From assembly GCA_028751875.1 (NCBI GenBank), contig CM054158.1, positions 15,721,973-15,785,972 on the forward strand: a stretch of DNA of 64,000 nucleotides, given 5' to 3'. The notes beneath the pieces were generated by a model that saw only the letters and a list, made by a program, of their open reading frames with translations, had not been told where the DNA came from and made no database searches. This document shows positions 29,881-43,000 of the stretch, in pieces. Every line of letters starts with the position of its first letter. Position 1 is the first letter of the stretch. Made by a program: the position numbers and the translations under genes. This stretch comes from Rapana venosa. Its lineage: Eukaryota; Mollusca; Gastropoda; Neogastropoda; Muricidae.

Positions 29881-31180
29881 ACACCTCTCCCTTTTTTTTT
29901 CCCAACTCATTGATTGAAAAGGAAAGGGTAAATTTGGGGGCATCAGAAACCCCCATTTTAAGGGGCCAGCATATTGGGGGCACGCCCATCCTCCCCCTCA
30001 CTGTTTTACCCCCCCACCCTAAAAGGCAGGAACCCATTGACAGCTGGGTGAATGGGGATGTACTAACCAAGGGCACAAAAGGGTACCCCCGTGGTGCTCG
30101 ATCTGTTAAACTTAGCGGGGGGAAACGCCCATTTGGTTTCGGAAAAAAAGGGGTCACAACCCATTTTCGCACTCCGCACTGTGTGAAAGCCATCGAATAA
30201 ACCAAAGACCGCATCGTATTCTTTGATCAAAAAAAAACTTTCCCCGAGCAACAGAGAAAAAGCTCGGGAAAGATCCGGGGCAGTACAGGGGAAGGGAGTG
30301 TTTTTATACATCAAGCAACTATCCAACGTTAGCGCAGTCCAAACACCAGGGGAACACCCGACGGCCGGTTACACGGGGGTCAGAAAGGGGCTGCTACTCC
30401 TCCCCTTCTCTTCGTGATCTACATGGACCAGTTTACAAAGGGAACCCCCCGGTCTAGCCCTAAGAACTTTTATTTCTGACACCACCCCTGATGAATAAAA
30501 ACAAAGCAGCTCTTTAAGTCAAAAAGACCACTAACAAAAAGGGAGAGGTATGAATGAGACTTCCCAAAACAAATTTTTTTTGTCAGCAAAACCAAAAACG
30601 GGCATAAACTTAAACGACACCCAGCTGAAACAGCCCAAAAATTTTTAATACCTTGGCACCTTTCAAAAAGAGGGAAATTGGACAAGAGATAAAAACAATG
30701 CCAGAAAGGGAACCGTCGTTCCCAATCGCCCCCCTTTAAAATTCCAGCCCCCCAGGGCCCCAAAGGGGAAAAAATCATCAACGCCTTCTTCCAACACTCA
30801 TTTACATGGTCAGACAGGGGCCCAAAACAAAAGCCTTAGGAGAAAATTGGTCATGTGAAATGCCGAGGAAAAAGCTGTCAAAAGACCCCCGCCAAGATCA
30901 AGAAGAGGTGATCGGACATGGTAGGAAACACCAATTCTCACCTATAACAAAAAGGTCGGGGTTTTGGCCCTCAAAAATGCCGCCAACCAACCCCCCTACG
31001 GAATACACCACAAATACGGGTGGAAAGCAATTTAACCAAGGGGGACATGGGCGACTCTGTGGTGACACCCTACCCAGACCTTCCTAATCAAGCCTCCCCC
31101 TTCGCAGACAGACGCTTTTCCCCGCGACCCCCCAGGGCCCACGGGATAAAAAAAGAAAGAAAAGAAAAAAGGTGCTCTGC
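29880..31180 (+). pseudogene. RTE-like LINE ORF2, RT to C-terminus, heavily frame-broken
   Basis: Plus-strand RT of the same family as the minus copy at 58685-61740. Recognisable islands, each in a different frame: HCVKAIE near 30180, FFDQ followed by KLGK near 30220-30280, SAVQTPGEHP and GVRKG near 30330-30400, YMDQFTKG-like sequence near 30420, INLNDTQLKQPK near 30600, YLGT near 30650, INAF-H-FTWSDRGPK near 30790 and MPPTNPPTEYTTNTGGKQ near 30980. The 3' end (GACTCTGTGGTGACACCCTA, CAGACAGACG, AAAGAAAGAAAAG) aligns with the 3' end of the other copy. Most breaks are probably consensus errors, so its true state of decay cannot be judged. Confidence 0.6.
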
Positions 31181-34100
31181 CCTGATTTCCCCTTTTCCCC
31201 ATTGTCTTGTGGGCCTTTTGCTGTTACTTATAAATTTGATCCCTTTTGAAAGTAGCAGTATCTCGAATGCCTTGAAACAATTGAATTTTTTGTTGTACGC
31301 CAAATATTGACATTTTTTTTATTGTTGGGGGTGCAGTGAATCATTTTGTAGGGCGATGTGCGTGGGGGTGGTGATGATGTAGTGATGGTGGTAATTTGGT
31401 TGGGTTATTGGCTCGTGTTGTATGTGTTGGTTGTGTGCGGCCTCATGCACTCCCCAGCTTCAAAAATAGAAAGGAAAATGGCGATTCAGAAGGGCAGGTC
31501 GAGGGGAGCAATACCTTTTCTAGTCAAGTTTATTTTTGGAAAACTTTTTTTTGCATGGGGGCTGCAGGGGGCCTTTTTCGATTTAATCAGAGAGGGTAAA
31601 AGCTAACTAAAGGGGGCTTGGAAAAAACTTTTTTTTTCAGAAAGAAACGGGGATGGCGGGAGGCGTGAAAAAGTGGTGAAAAAAAAAAGAATTTTCCCAG
31701 GGTCACTGTAAACATAGACATATTTGTACACGGGGCTTTGTATAAAACGACCATTTCCAGGAAGAAGTTGGGAAAAAGGGTGAGATCTTTAAAATTTTAT
31801 GTGGGGGGGTTTTGTTGTATGTGTTGTTTTGTAAAATCCAAAACCCATTTGTTTTAAAAAAAACAAAGTCAACAAAAATGAAACCCTTTCCTCTGGGGCG
31901 TACGTGAGGCTCTATCGTACAAATACTGTCCCCACAAAAATTTGTACTAAAAAAATGCCCCCTTTGGGTTTTTTTTTTCCTTTCCTTTTACCCATGCTGT
32001 TTTTTTTGTTTTTTGGGTATGTAAAAAAAATAATGCTCAAAGCTAAGTTATTTTTGAATTATAAAAATGTAGTTAGGGAGATGATATTTAAATTAATTTT
32101 TTCTTTTTCGGATGATAAATGGGTGTGGGTTGTTTTAAAATTTGAGTCATGGTGACGCCAGTTTTTAGATCCAGTGGGGGACAGCCCTGAATGGCCTTTG
32201 GGGTCGGCTGGTTAGAAAAACTTAAAATAAAAACTAAAAAAAGCACCCCAAATTTCCCTTTCCCCTCCCCCCCCCCTTCCCCAAAATTTATTTTTTTTAG
32301 TCTCATTTCCTTGTTTTTGCTTGTTGTTTTACCAGGTAAAAAGGGGAAATTTTTAAAAAAAAATTTTTTCCCCCGCAGTTTGGTGTTGGTGGGTGATTAT
32401 TTTAAAAAAGAGGTGAAATGGGGGTTTTTTAACTGATCAAGAATTGTTCAAATAAGGGGACTACAACTGAAAACCTTACCATTTTATAAGGCTTAAAAAA
32501 AAAAACCCGTAAGTCCCTTTTTTTCGGGATTTGTTGTCAGAAAAAGACGGTTTTAGGCCCCCAAAAAAGAAGTTTTTTAATCAACTTCAATTTAATTGGT
32601 AACAGATGTCAGAATCATTTGGGGTTTTTTTTGGGTTTTTTCCCCTAGATCCAAGTTTCTCAGAAGAATCTCCCGCATAAAGCATTCTTTTCAATTTTCA
32701 TGCCCCCCCCCCCCCCAAAAAAAAAAAAAGAGATGTTTGGTTCAAAAATAACTCCCGTCGACTTTGCTTTGATTGTACAGGTCACACTTCACACAGATAG
32801 GGCACCACACGCTTTAATACCCCCAGGGAAAACTGGTGAAAACCCCAGAAATTTTTCACCTCTCTATTGGGCCCCCAAAAACCCCAAAACTGTGGGGTCT
32901 TTGTTGTTTTTTGTTGTTATGTTTTTTGTTCATCTCCCCAGTTCTACTACAACTTGGCACCAGAAGAAGTCCTGGGGATACCCACAAAAGGGGATTATTC
33001 TCATTCACCAAAGTGGGGAGGGACTTTTAGCAAAAACTTAAGAGGAAAAGCACATGCGGGCGTCTTTAAATATTCCCCCCCAAAATTTTAACCCGCCTTT
33101 TCTTCGCTCGGGGGAATGGTCCTTTTCTTAGGGGTGGCCGCCTTGGGGATACCCCAAAAGCAAAATCTGCAAAAAAAAATAGTCTTTTTTCCCTTTTTTT
33201 TGTGTACAATAACTGAATTTTCCAATGTGAAGGGAGAGAAAGGGGGAAAGCTAGGGGGGGGGGGGGGGGAAGGAAGAAAGGGGAAGGACGGAGGGGGGGG
33301 GACATAAAAAACACCCCCAAAGAAAAACAGGGTGGGACATTTTTAACTAGGAAAATTTCTTTTTATTATTTTAAAAATGGTTCAAATTTTTTTAATAGAA
33401 AAATTTTTGGGATTTTTCTATCAAAAACTGTTTTTAAACAAATTTTTTTTTTGTCATGAAAAGTGTGTGTTGTGCTGCTGCTGTAATAATAAATTTTTTT
33501 TTTTTAAAAAGGGGGAGAAGGTAGGAGTACAGAAAAAGAAGAAGGAAAGGAAAAAAAGAAAAAAAGAAGAAAGAGAAGAAAAAAAGAAAAAAAGAAAACA
33601 ACAACAAAACAACAACAAAAAATTAACAACAAAAAAAAACTAACAGTTTGGAGACTGTCATGCATGATGCTAATTTTACCATTTTTGTGATTTTCTTTTG
33701 GTCAACAGACAAAGCTTTCCCAAACCAGATGTAATGAAGGGACAGAGTCCCAAGACTGTGGACCCTGTATGCTGCTGCTGCTTTACTTTTGCGGTGACTG
33801 TTTTTCTTTTTCGGCTTTCTTGCTGCTGGTACTTCTCTGCTGCTTCAGGAAACCCAGAGATGGAAAAAACCCCGGGACTACTTGTTTCTGGCCATGCTAA
33901 CGGGCCCCCCAAGAGGGGGCGAAAACAAAATATACCCATTTTGGAAAAACTTGGGGAGCTACACACTATCATCATGGTATTACGTCTCAATAGCATAACA
34001 GAGACAGCCTGCCTACCTGAATACGTCATGAAAACTCTGGTGAAAGATTTTCCTAAATGGGACGACCCTGTTTTTAAAGGGGGGGGGTCTATTGGAGGTT

Positions 34101-35060
34101 TTTTTTTTACGAGTCAGTTGGAATGATAGGTTTTGGTTTCTGCCCCTTGTGTGTTTGTTTTTTTTTTTACTTTCGGGTTTTTTTTTGGGTTTTTTTTTTT
34201 TTGTTTTGGGTTGAATGCTTTTTGGTTTGCCATTGTGAGGGAACCAAAATTTTTGTGGGTTTTAAAAGTTTGATGGTGTGGGTTGAAGAAAGATTGCAAA
34301 AAATTTGAGAGGGGAGAGGAGAGCATGTTTTTTAATCTGTCTTTCAAGTCATATACATTTCTGAATGGAGGGGGTATCCATTAAACCCAAAATGTATTGA
34401 ATTTTAATGTGGGGAAGAATTTTTAGATTGGGTTTTGGGCTAAATATCATATCATAACAATAGTTTTGAAGGGGAGAGAGAGAGGTAAGAGAGAGAGGAG
34501 AGAGAGAAAGGGGGGGGGGAAAAGGGGAAAAGGGGGGGGTGGGGGGGAGAGAAAAAGGGGGGGGGGGGGGGAGGGGGGGGAGAAGAAATGCAAATGACAA
34601 ATTTTTTTTTTGAGGAAATGAAAAGCCCCATTCTTTTTTTTTTAAACTACCCCCCCCCTTTACAGGGATATCATGATAACAACCCAATCTCATACACTCA
34701 CACAGTCAAAAAAAAAAACAAAAAAAAAAAAAACTTTAAAAATCCAACTAAACTATAAAAACATAAAAAAGAACATTATAAAGTAAATAAATTAACATAT
34801 TTTTACATAAAAATAAGATTTGGGAATGGCATTCTTAAAACCCAAATACAACAAAAAAATCCCAAAAAAATTAAATATTTAAAATGAATTTTGCCTTCAT
34901 CAGGATACAAATATAACTATAAACAAAACAAAAGAAAAATGAATAATGAATCTTTTTTTTTCAAAGGGAGCCTAACAGAATAAGCTACCCTACTTTTTTT
35001 TATCGCCCCTTTCCCTTTACAAACTACAAAAAAACAATGGGGGGGGGGGGGCCACTACAA
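31181..35060. other. Unassigned low-quality stretch, no gene supported
   Basis: Long A, T and G runs throughout, for example GA/G runs at 33220-33300 and 34460-34580 and A-rich sequence at 33530-33640 and 34700-34900. The longest plausible frame (33698-34126) has KQNIPILEKLGELHTIIMVL and YVMKTLVKDFPKWDD and follows an acceptor-like CAACAG at 33704-33709. It could be a distorted host exon, but I cannot support it. Confidence 0.35.
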
Positions 35061-35219
35061 CCAAAGATCATTATTTAAAAAAAAAAAATGTAATTTAACT
35101 TACACAATCCCCAACTGACGTGAACATTAATGTCAAGAGATACATAGTGTTATGATCTGTGATTTAGCCCTAATCCCAGATGTAGAACTTTGTGCACATT
35201 AAAATTCAATCACACTTTG

Positions 35220-35710
35220 TGAAAGATTCATTCTTTGTTCTACAAGTTCTACATAGAGAGTGTTCTAAGTTTTGCTTTCGTCTGTTGGTACAACAACCTT
35301 AGTGTTAAAAACAAGAATAGTCTTCGGAGAATTGTTAGAATCTGCTAAAAAATAATTGGAGAAGAACAAAGAGATCTCAAGGGTACTGTGATCAACAGCT
35401 TGTGCACATAGTGACTGTCATCTTGGCTGATCCATGACATGCTATATCTTCGGAATTTCAGTTATTGCCTTCAGGACGCAGCTTTCGGTTGTCCAACAGT
35501 AAAACAAATAGAAAAAGAAACTCCTTTGTTGCAGTAGTCATTCGAATTCTAAATTGAAAACAGTACTGACCAAACAGTTTTACATTCTCTGATAGACCCC
35601 CCCCCCCCTCCCCGGTTGTCAAGTGCGTGTGTGCGTGGGTGTGGGTGTGTGTTTGGTAATAAAAATAAGTGCTCCTGTATCTTGCTTTTGGCTTTCAAGA
35701 CTGATTTCTA

Positions 35711-35764
<54 letters not shown>

Positions 35765-35813
35765 TGTGTTTATGTCTTTTCTAGATAATGGTCATTATGG
35801 TGGGCGGGTGCAC

Positions 35814-35869
<56 letters not shown>

Positions 35870-36236
35870 TAAAACTGTGTTCATATATTGGTGTGTGTAT
35901 GTATGGGTGTGCGCGTGTGTGTGTGAATGTGCACGTGCATGCACGCAAAAAAAGTATATTTAAAAAAATATTCTTTACCAATCAATGGTATTTACAACAT
36001 TGTATTCCTACACTGGTGTGTGTGTGTGTGTGTGTACGCGGTGTGTGTGTGTGTGTGTGTACCTGGGTTTGTGTTTGTGTATGATCATTTTTTAAAGCTA
36101 TCTTGGAATGCTTATAACAATCTGAAATGTATTTTTCTTGTGTCTTGTGAGATAAGTATAATGATAATTGTGCCTGTCAGTATTGTAATTGCCCTTTGTG
36201 GGATGATGAAAGTGTTTTTGACTTGACTTGACTTGA
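35220..36236 (+). mobile_element. Rex1-like LINE, 3' end fragment
   Basis: Starts with TTTGTTCTACAAGTTCTACA and GAGTGTTCTAAGTTTTGCTTTC, matching 53516-53570 of the Rex1-like element. It covers the post-RT end (AAAATAATTGGAGAAGAA) and a 3' UTR expanded by (GT)n at 35717-35768, 35815-35868 and 36017-36060. The end TGTCAGTATTGTAATTGCCC, GTGGGATGATGAAAGTGTTT and (GACTT)n is shared with 54310-54375. 5' truncated, no intact frame. Confidence 0.75.
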
Positions 36237-36394
36237 ATTGACTAGGTTCTTTTACTAATTTTTCTCTCTTTTAGAACTCCAGTTTCTTTTCTAATTTTAT
36301 GATGCTGCTAACCACACAGCATTTTAGTTCACCAGCTCCTTCTAAAGATGGGTCCCACTACAGATCCATGAGTGCTAAGTGCTTAACCACTTAA

Positions 36395-38410
36395 ACTATG
36401 CAGCCCACTCCATACCCATATCAACTAACTTTTGATACCCCCCACACGAAATTACCCCTATGGAGATTCATACTTTTTGAGAGATATTGTGGTAAATATC
36501 AGCCTTCAGGTATCTCCTCCACCTTTACCGAATTTGATATAAATAACAAACATAAATTAACTGTGCCAACAGAATACACCCAAACTGCCAAGTGAACTCT
36601 GGCACTCTTTCATACAAGTTTCTTTAGACTCCTGCAAACTTTTGTCATTCACATATACCACTCCACTGGGACACTATTGATACAGGGAAATGTGTGCCAG
36701 CTGTGGGTTGAGAAGGAGTTTGATACTCTAAAAACTATTGTGAATGAATTGGAAGAAGTTAACCGGTCTACAGCAAATGCCTAAAATGTACTTTTTTTCC
36801 ATCGTGTCACCAAACCCCTATGATCCACTGGCCATCATGAACAGCACACCTCCAGTGTTGCCATCCCACCCCCCCTCCCCCCAGCCAGCGCTTGTTGATG
36901 ACCATTCTCTCCCACCTGACCAGTCATCATCTACTCCCTCCAAGTTCACCCCGCCCTATTCCTCCAAACTCCACAGCCCTCCAATCTGAAATCCACCCTC
37001 CTCCATCAGTGCCCTCATCACCCTCCCCTTCCAATCCACCTTGCCCCACACCCCCTCTCTCTACACCCCTCCAGACCTCATCCCTTGATAAGGATACTTC
37101 ACCCCTCCTCCTCCACCTACAGAGGTGAATACCACCCCCACCCTTCTCCATGACCCCTCACCTGATCGTCAACCCCTCCCCTCAACAACAAGATTCCCTG
37201 ACTCCCCCATCACCTTCCCTTTCCTCTCCTCCTTACCAACCTCAAACCTGCCCCACTCCTGCCCCCTCCCCCAGTCCAGACCCTTCCCTCTACTCCAAAG
37301 CTCACCTCTCATCAAGTGACCCCTCTACACTGCAATGCACTAAACCCTACACTCTTTTGGAGATTTCTATCTAACATTGCTACAGTAACCATGCTCTAAA
37401 GTCAACTCATTGCTGCAAACCTCACCATCTCCAACATGCAGAGCAAAATACATACACTTGAATCTCAACTTTTGCAAATTAGACAACAAGTAGAACACAA
37501 TACCCAAAACATCTCTGATTCAGAGATCAGAATGAAAAACGCCATGAAAATCATGAAACAAGCAGTTTCAAGTCAAATCAATGGACTACAAGACAGCCAC
37601 AAAACCCAGCAGACCCAACTGAAAGAAACAGCAAAGAGGCTCCAGTCATTCAAAACAGTCAAAGCAATGTCAACAAAAGCACCAAGACACAACTACAGAC
37701 TATCTCTGCTGCCAAACAGTCACATCATTCAGTGACACAGACAGACAATGCAAACACAGAGCCTCCTCCTGGTGAACTGTCCCCACAAACAGAAAAATAT
37801 AGTGTAGATGTTTCAAACAGATTTGAAGCTCTTTCAGACAATGCAACAGATTCATTCTCAGCCACTGCAGACAAACCACTGACACAATGTAAACAAATCA
37901 ACTCTTCATCTGTGCACACACAGACTAACAAGCAGCCAATTCTTGCAGACAAATTACAAACTTCTCACTCTCACTTCCCTTTGACTAACAACCAAGTAAC
38001 AAACAACCCATTCTTGCCCACACCCCTCACTCTATTCATTAACACTCCACAGCCACACATCTCAATACACAGACACGAAAACAGCCCCAGTCCCCAGCTA
38101 CCAACAAAGCCCTACCCAGCCTATCCCTCTTAACTGCTCTGAAGCAGAAATCTGTCCCACCCAGTATCAACACACTACTATTGGGTGACTCTGTGTTGGT
38201 ACATCTGGACAACAACAAAATGCCAACACACAGCCACCCAGTCTGTAACCAGTCAGTGCCTGGCCTGTCAGCCACCTGTGTCAGTGGCTATTGTCTCGCC
38301 ACCCCCCCCCCCCCCTTCCCCCCTTCACCCCTCATCAGACCTGTGGTATTCTACTGGGGATCAATAACTGCTACACCCATCCTGTTTCTACAGCAGACTT
38401 GGTCAGGCTG
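36395..38410 (+). pseudogene. CR1/L2-type LINE ORF1 with esterase-like start, broken
   Basis: Looks like the ORF1 of a CR1-superfamily LINE, several of which encode an SGNH esterase-like domain. An N-terminal part (near 36640-36760) reads STGTLLIQGNVCQLWVEKEF in broken frame. Pro/Ser-rich sequence (36830-37380) and a coiled coil (MQSKIHTLESQLLQIRQQVE, 37436-37680) follow. A frame change near 37720 leads to SVDVSNRFEALSDN. After 38130 the frame reads INTLLLGDSVLVHLDNNKM, where GDSV matches block I of SGNH hydrolases. A Gly residue of block II sits near VPGLSA. The GxND and DxxH blocks are not seen, so the domain is incomplete. An L2-like fragment on the opposite strand follows at 38436. Confidence 0.6.
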
Positions 38411-38435
38411 ATCAAGATGTGTTTCCTGGGCCATA

Positions 38436-38960
38436 ATACATGCCTCCTAGAGATGTGACTATTGCAGTTTTGAGAGCTGATGGAAAATGTCCTGACAGAA
38501 GAGATGAGTTTACTATTTCGGGGACAGAGGGTACAAGTTGTGGATGGCATTGTGAGAAGACAGGAGCAGGTATGGGATCAAGATCACATGATTTAATTGT
38601 CATTTCTTTCAGAATTGTTGTGATTTCGATTTTGCTTGTGGGATGAAAGAAAAAGAGAGGAGTGCCAGTGAACTGGAGATCAGGAGGTGCAGACTGGAAA
38701 TGAGTCTGATCCAGTTTGGGGCGATTGTTGCGGACTTTATATGAAAAGTAGGAAGAAAAGATGCAGGGAAGTTCAGACAGGCTGTAGGTTGTAGGCAGAG
38801 GGATTGTTTTTGCAAATCCAAGGAGATTTGAGGTGAGGGTGAACAGAGATTTTATGGATTTAGCACAGAGAACTTGGGGAGAGTAATAATTTGTCTTTGC
38901 TGAATGGACTAAGAATTTGATTTGGAAGAGGCTTCATTGTTAGTTATTTGATTTAAGACT
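38436..38960 (-). mobile_element. L2-like LINE fragment (endonuclease-RT linker)
   Basis: On the minus strand FPSALKTAIVTSL, DLDPIPAPVFSQCHPQLVP and EIVNSSLLSGHFPSA match copy D at 50.0-50.2 kb almost word for word. Further upstream SFSFIPQAKS and LASFLPTF-type sequence matches the linker. Truncated at both ends. It abuts the broken LINE ORF1 at its low side. Confidence 0.75.
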
Positions 38961-39197
38961 TGCTACACAGTCTTTGAGTTTTGTTTGGAAGATAGTTAAT
39001 CTTGGAAATACTTCTTTTTTCCTGCCATTATTGGGAGATTATGGCTTTTCTAAAAAAAATTTACGTTTCATAATATTTATGTTCATTAAAAAGTCTCTAA
39101 GAGAGCATGCTTCTTCTAGTTCCTTAGAGAGTCAAGGTGGTTTGGGGGTATGTTTGACCCTAATGATTTTTAGTGGAGCATGTTTGTGTTAGATATC
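38961..39197. other. Unassigned stretch
   Basis: T-rich, a short open frame without known motifs. It may be the rest of the L2-like fragment in diverged form. Confidence 0.3.
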
Positions 39198-39285
39198 AGT
39201 AATATATATATATATATATATATAATATATAATAATATATATTATATATAAAATATTTTTATAATATATATATTTATATATATCA
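39198..39285 (+). repeat. (TA)n repeat
   Basis: (AT)n with TAATAT interruptions over about 88 bp. Confidence 0.95.
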
Positions 39286-40080
39286 AAAACTCAATAGCTA
39301 AGTCTGGATCAGTAATGTTGAATGCTTCCAAAAGAATGGAGTTACATAAATCTAAAAGGAAAGATTCTCATCAAATTTGGCAGAGGAGCAATGTCACATC
39401 TGGCATACTTCTGCACGTAATTCAGTGCATATCTCAGTGCTAGTGTCTTTCTGTGTTCAGTGCACAGGTTTTCATGTACATTGTGAACTCCAGCTTAGTG
39501 GCATGCACATTCCCTTTGCTCTGTTATTTTGCATGCAGTGATAAGCATTGGTATATATTTGATTTTATTAAATGCATGGTTTATAGGCCTATTTAGGGGG
39601 CAACTACATAGGCCATCCTTGGAGGGCCATGTATTGTGACTGTAATACATCTGTCTTATTTGGTTTGTGAGGAAGGGAATGGTGTGAAGGAAAACAAACA
39701 AAACAAACAAACAACTGACAGTAAGGACAAGAGAAAATAGGTTTGTAGTGGGAAAACTGAACATGTGAAAGGGGGAAAATAATAGTGGGGTGGTGGAGGA
39801 GGAGAATAAGTATAGCAAAAACAAAAAGAAACAAAATTGAGTTCGGTAAAAACAAAATAACCACTCAAACTGACAATAAAATACAGAAATCAGGTTTCCA
39901 CTGGTATAGTATAGATTCACAACAGCAACAACAGGTGGGGCTGCTTGAGTGGTAACACTCTCTACTGACAGGCAATTTTTTTAAAAACTTGTTTTTGTTA
40001 TATTGTGTGTAAAATCACCCCAAATTCTGCAATTTTGTGTCTGAGGTTTGCAGTTGTTATAGTGTGCACTTTGCCCACAT
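39286..40080. other. Unassigned stretch
   Basis: No coding signal that holds up. Minus-strand frames at 39495-39920 are Phe/Ser-rich reads of an A/G-rich plus strand. No repeat family recognised. Confidence 0.4.
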
Positions 40081-43000
40081 AACATTTGAACAAAACCCCT
40101 TTTTTCCTTCCCCTCCCCCCCCCCCCCCCCCCCCCCCCTTTCTAGAAAAAATTTTTTAACCTGGTTAGACTTAAGATTTACTCATTCAGCAATTCTAAAA
40201 GACAGAGTTAGGTTTTTTTGACAAAAAAACGTGGGTTATAGTTTTTTTGTCCAAAAAAACAACTTCTAGTCATTTTAATCCCAGGGGTTGCTGGCTAGGA
40301 TTCTTTTAACCACTTGAGACTTTTAGCTAGGGAGACCCATTGGGGTCTGTTTTTGGGACCCTTTCTTCACTTTGGTTCCGGTGCCCTCCTCAGGGGTTTG
40401 GGGTTTTGGCAACCAAATCCATTGTAATTGTCACTGTCTTAGCTAGGTTCAGGGGCGGGGGCCTAGTAAGCAAGTGAGGCCTGTGTCTGGGGGGCCTTTC
40501 TCTCACCTTAAGTGCCAACGTCTCTTGTAAAACCTTTGGTATTCATCCAGAAAAACCAAAGGGGAAACGTGCGGGCAGACGTCATCGTGCGTGTCCCCGG
40601 GCCCTCCACGTGTCTCCCCCCACCTCGACGTTTTTTTCCCGTGACCCCCCCAAAACGCCTCACTCCCTGACATGTTTCCCCCCCTGTTTTTGATTTATCT
40701 TCTATGTGTGAAACTGAAAAGACTTTTCTTGATTGTAATTGCTTCATGTGTGTACAAAGTTCGTCCCCTCCCTGCTCTGTTTTTTTACCACCCCCACCCC
40801 TGCCCCATCTTTAAAAACCTTGTCTGTTCCCCCCTGTCATTTCTGCCATCGCCTTCATCTTCTTCCTCAGATCCTTGTCCTAACCACCACTTTCTCCTTC
40901 AACCCTCGTCCCCTTTCAATCTTCTTCACACTGTTCCCCAAAATGTAAATCTTTTTTCCCCCAGTGGAAAGGCTGTTTTTCCTTTCCCCGATTTTATTCT
41001 GAAAAAAACCCTAGATTTAACTTTTTCTACAAAACAGGGTTTTAAAACAACAAGGCCTAAACCCTATGATAAAACAGCTAACACCACCGGTTAAGACTTT
41101 TTCCCTTCCCCGACTCCCCGTGGAGGGGGCATCGCGCGTTTAAAAGGGACACGCTGCATCCGCCTTTTTTTTGCCACCCCCCCTTTCTCCCCGGGAATCT
41201 TTCGAATCGGGAACCAACCTAACCTACCCCGGCCTTCTTCACTTTCTGCGCCTTTACCGCCCACCCCCCACCCGTAAAAACAACTACTTCTTCCCTTTTT
41301 CATCAAGAATTCCCCAAATCTCTCCTTGATCATACGCCTCTCCCCCAAGAAACTTATCATTCTTGGCGACTTTAACTCCACTTGAAACCATTTCCTGACT
41401 AAACGTCTTTCTTTTTTATTTGTCTAACCACTTCTGTCCCAGGGGTAAATAAGCAAAAACCCAGATGGGGTATATTTTAGTTTGGCCTCACACTGATGTT
41501 TCAATAATCTATCAGGTCTGTATCCGCCCTAATAACTGCTTTCTGACCTTTTGCCATTCTTTCTTTCTAAACTTGCAAGGTCTAAAAAAAAGAAAAAGGT
41601 CACCCGTCGCAATTAAAGCCTTTAATATCCAAACTTTCTCTACCCCCAAGCTGCGAACGCCTATCACAAATCCCTGACCAACTGCCCCGTCTAAACACTA
41701 CAACACTTTTCTTGGCCAACTCTCGATGAGCATGCGCCTCCCCCCCGCCCTCATTCTCCTGATAGGCCTTGCCCCCATGGAAAAACCATGTTTCCCGGTC
41801 GCAAAACGCAAACGCCGACAACCAGCGACAATGGCGTAAAAAAAAAACGAAAAAAAAAGCAACCCCTTTCAAAAACAAATCAACAAAGTAAAACCTTAAT
41901 CCATTCACAAAAAAAAAGATTACCTGCCAATTCTTGAGCTAGTTCATGAAATCTCTCTTTTCCCCTCCCCTCAACCTTCGGGGATCCGAAAAGGGCAAGC
42001 CCCTACCCCTGTTAACACCCCCTTCCGAATTTCCGCTATATTTTTTTCATTTTTCTCTGACAAAGTCCGCAACATTCGCTCCAATGGATCAGATTTCTTT
42101 CCCAACCCGCACCCCTACCCCAAATTTCACTGGCATTCCCTCATTTTTTTCATCCAACAAGTGAAATAAATAAAAAACAATTCTGAAAGAAATGACAATA
42201 AAATCATGTAAAATCTCGATCCTATACCTGCTTCTCTTTTTTCACTAAAATTTTGCATTTCCACAGCTTAAAAACCCACCTATACAAAATTAAAAACTTT
42301 TTTTTAAAATTTTTTCCCCCCTTTTAAAAACCCCAAGGGGGCATTCCCAAAAAAAATGAAAAAAAAGAATTAAGGTTTTTTCCCTTTTTTTTAAAAGCCT
42401 TAAAAAGTTTTCTAAAAATAAAGCCATCTTAAATTCCAACAATCCCTTCCCCCTTTTTTTCATCTGCCATCGTCCCAACCACGCACCGAGACCCCCCCTA
42501 GTCCACACCTTAAACACGCTTTTGCCGTTTCTGCTCAGGAAAAATATCTCTTCTCACTCTCCTCGACTTTGCAGCCCTTTTACACTATAGACCCCTAAAT
42601 TTTTTCTACCGCTCCGAACAGTTTGGTATTAAAAACACACCCTCACCCGGTTAGTTTATCCCCTTTCAACCGATTCCACCAGTTACAGTAAATAAATTCA
42701 ATCAGCACCTGCCCCCAAATGAATTGGGGTCCCCAGGGGTCAGTTTTGGCCCCTTTTTTTCCTCTCTACACTGCCCCCTTTCCAAAATAAAAACCCCATC
42801 AAATCAGCCATCATTTTTATGCAGACGACCCCCAATTTTGCATGTAACTCCCGAAACCGCCTTCCCCTTTACAAATATGTCCCCGCGCCTTCAAGATATC
42901 CAAACTGGATGATAGAGAACAAGTTACAACAAATGCAGATAAAACCGAAGCCATGCTTATAGGGACCAAACACAAATCTCTTCCATAACAACAGCTTCAA

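Larger units (their letters stand above)
28960..35060. other. Low-quality block 1: homopolymer-swollen sequence
   Basis: From the middle of the SINE head onward the sequence is full of runs of 4-10 identical bases, with neighbouring bases apparently replaced by the run. Comparison with the related RTE-like copy at 58.7-61.7 kb shows many substitutions toward runs and small deletions. Sequence returns to normal texture at about 35060. Reading frames in this block should not be trusted. Confidence 0.7.

Noticed and set aside
33698..34126. 142-codon frame with an acceptor-like site upstream
   Set aside because: It lies in homopolymer-swollen sequence, so neither the frame nor the splice signal can be trusted.
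37725..37952. Minus-strand Cys-rich frames
   Set aside because: Antisense to the LINE ORF1 coding strand.
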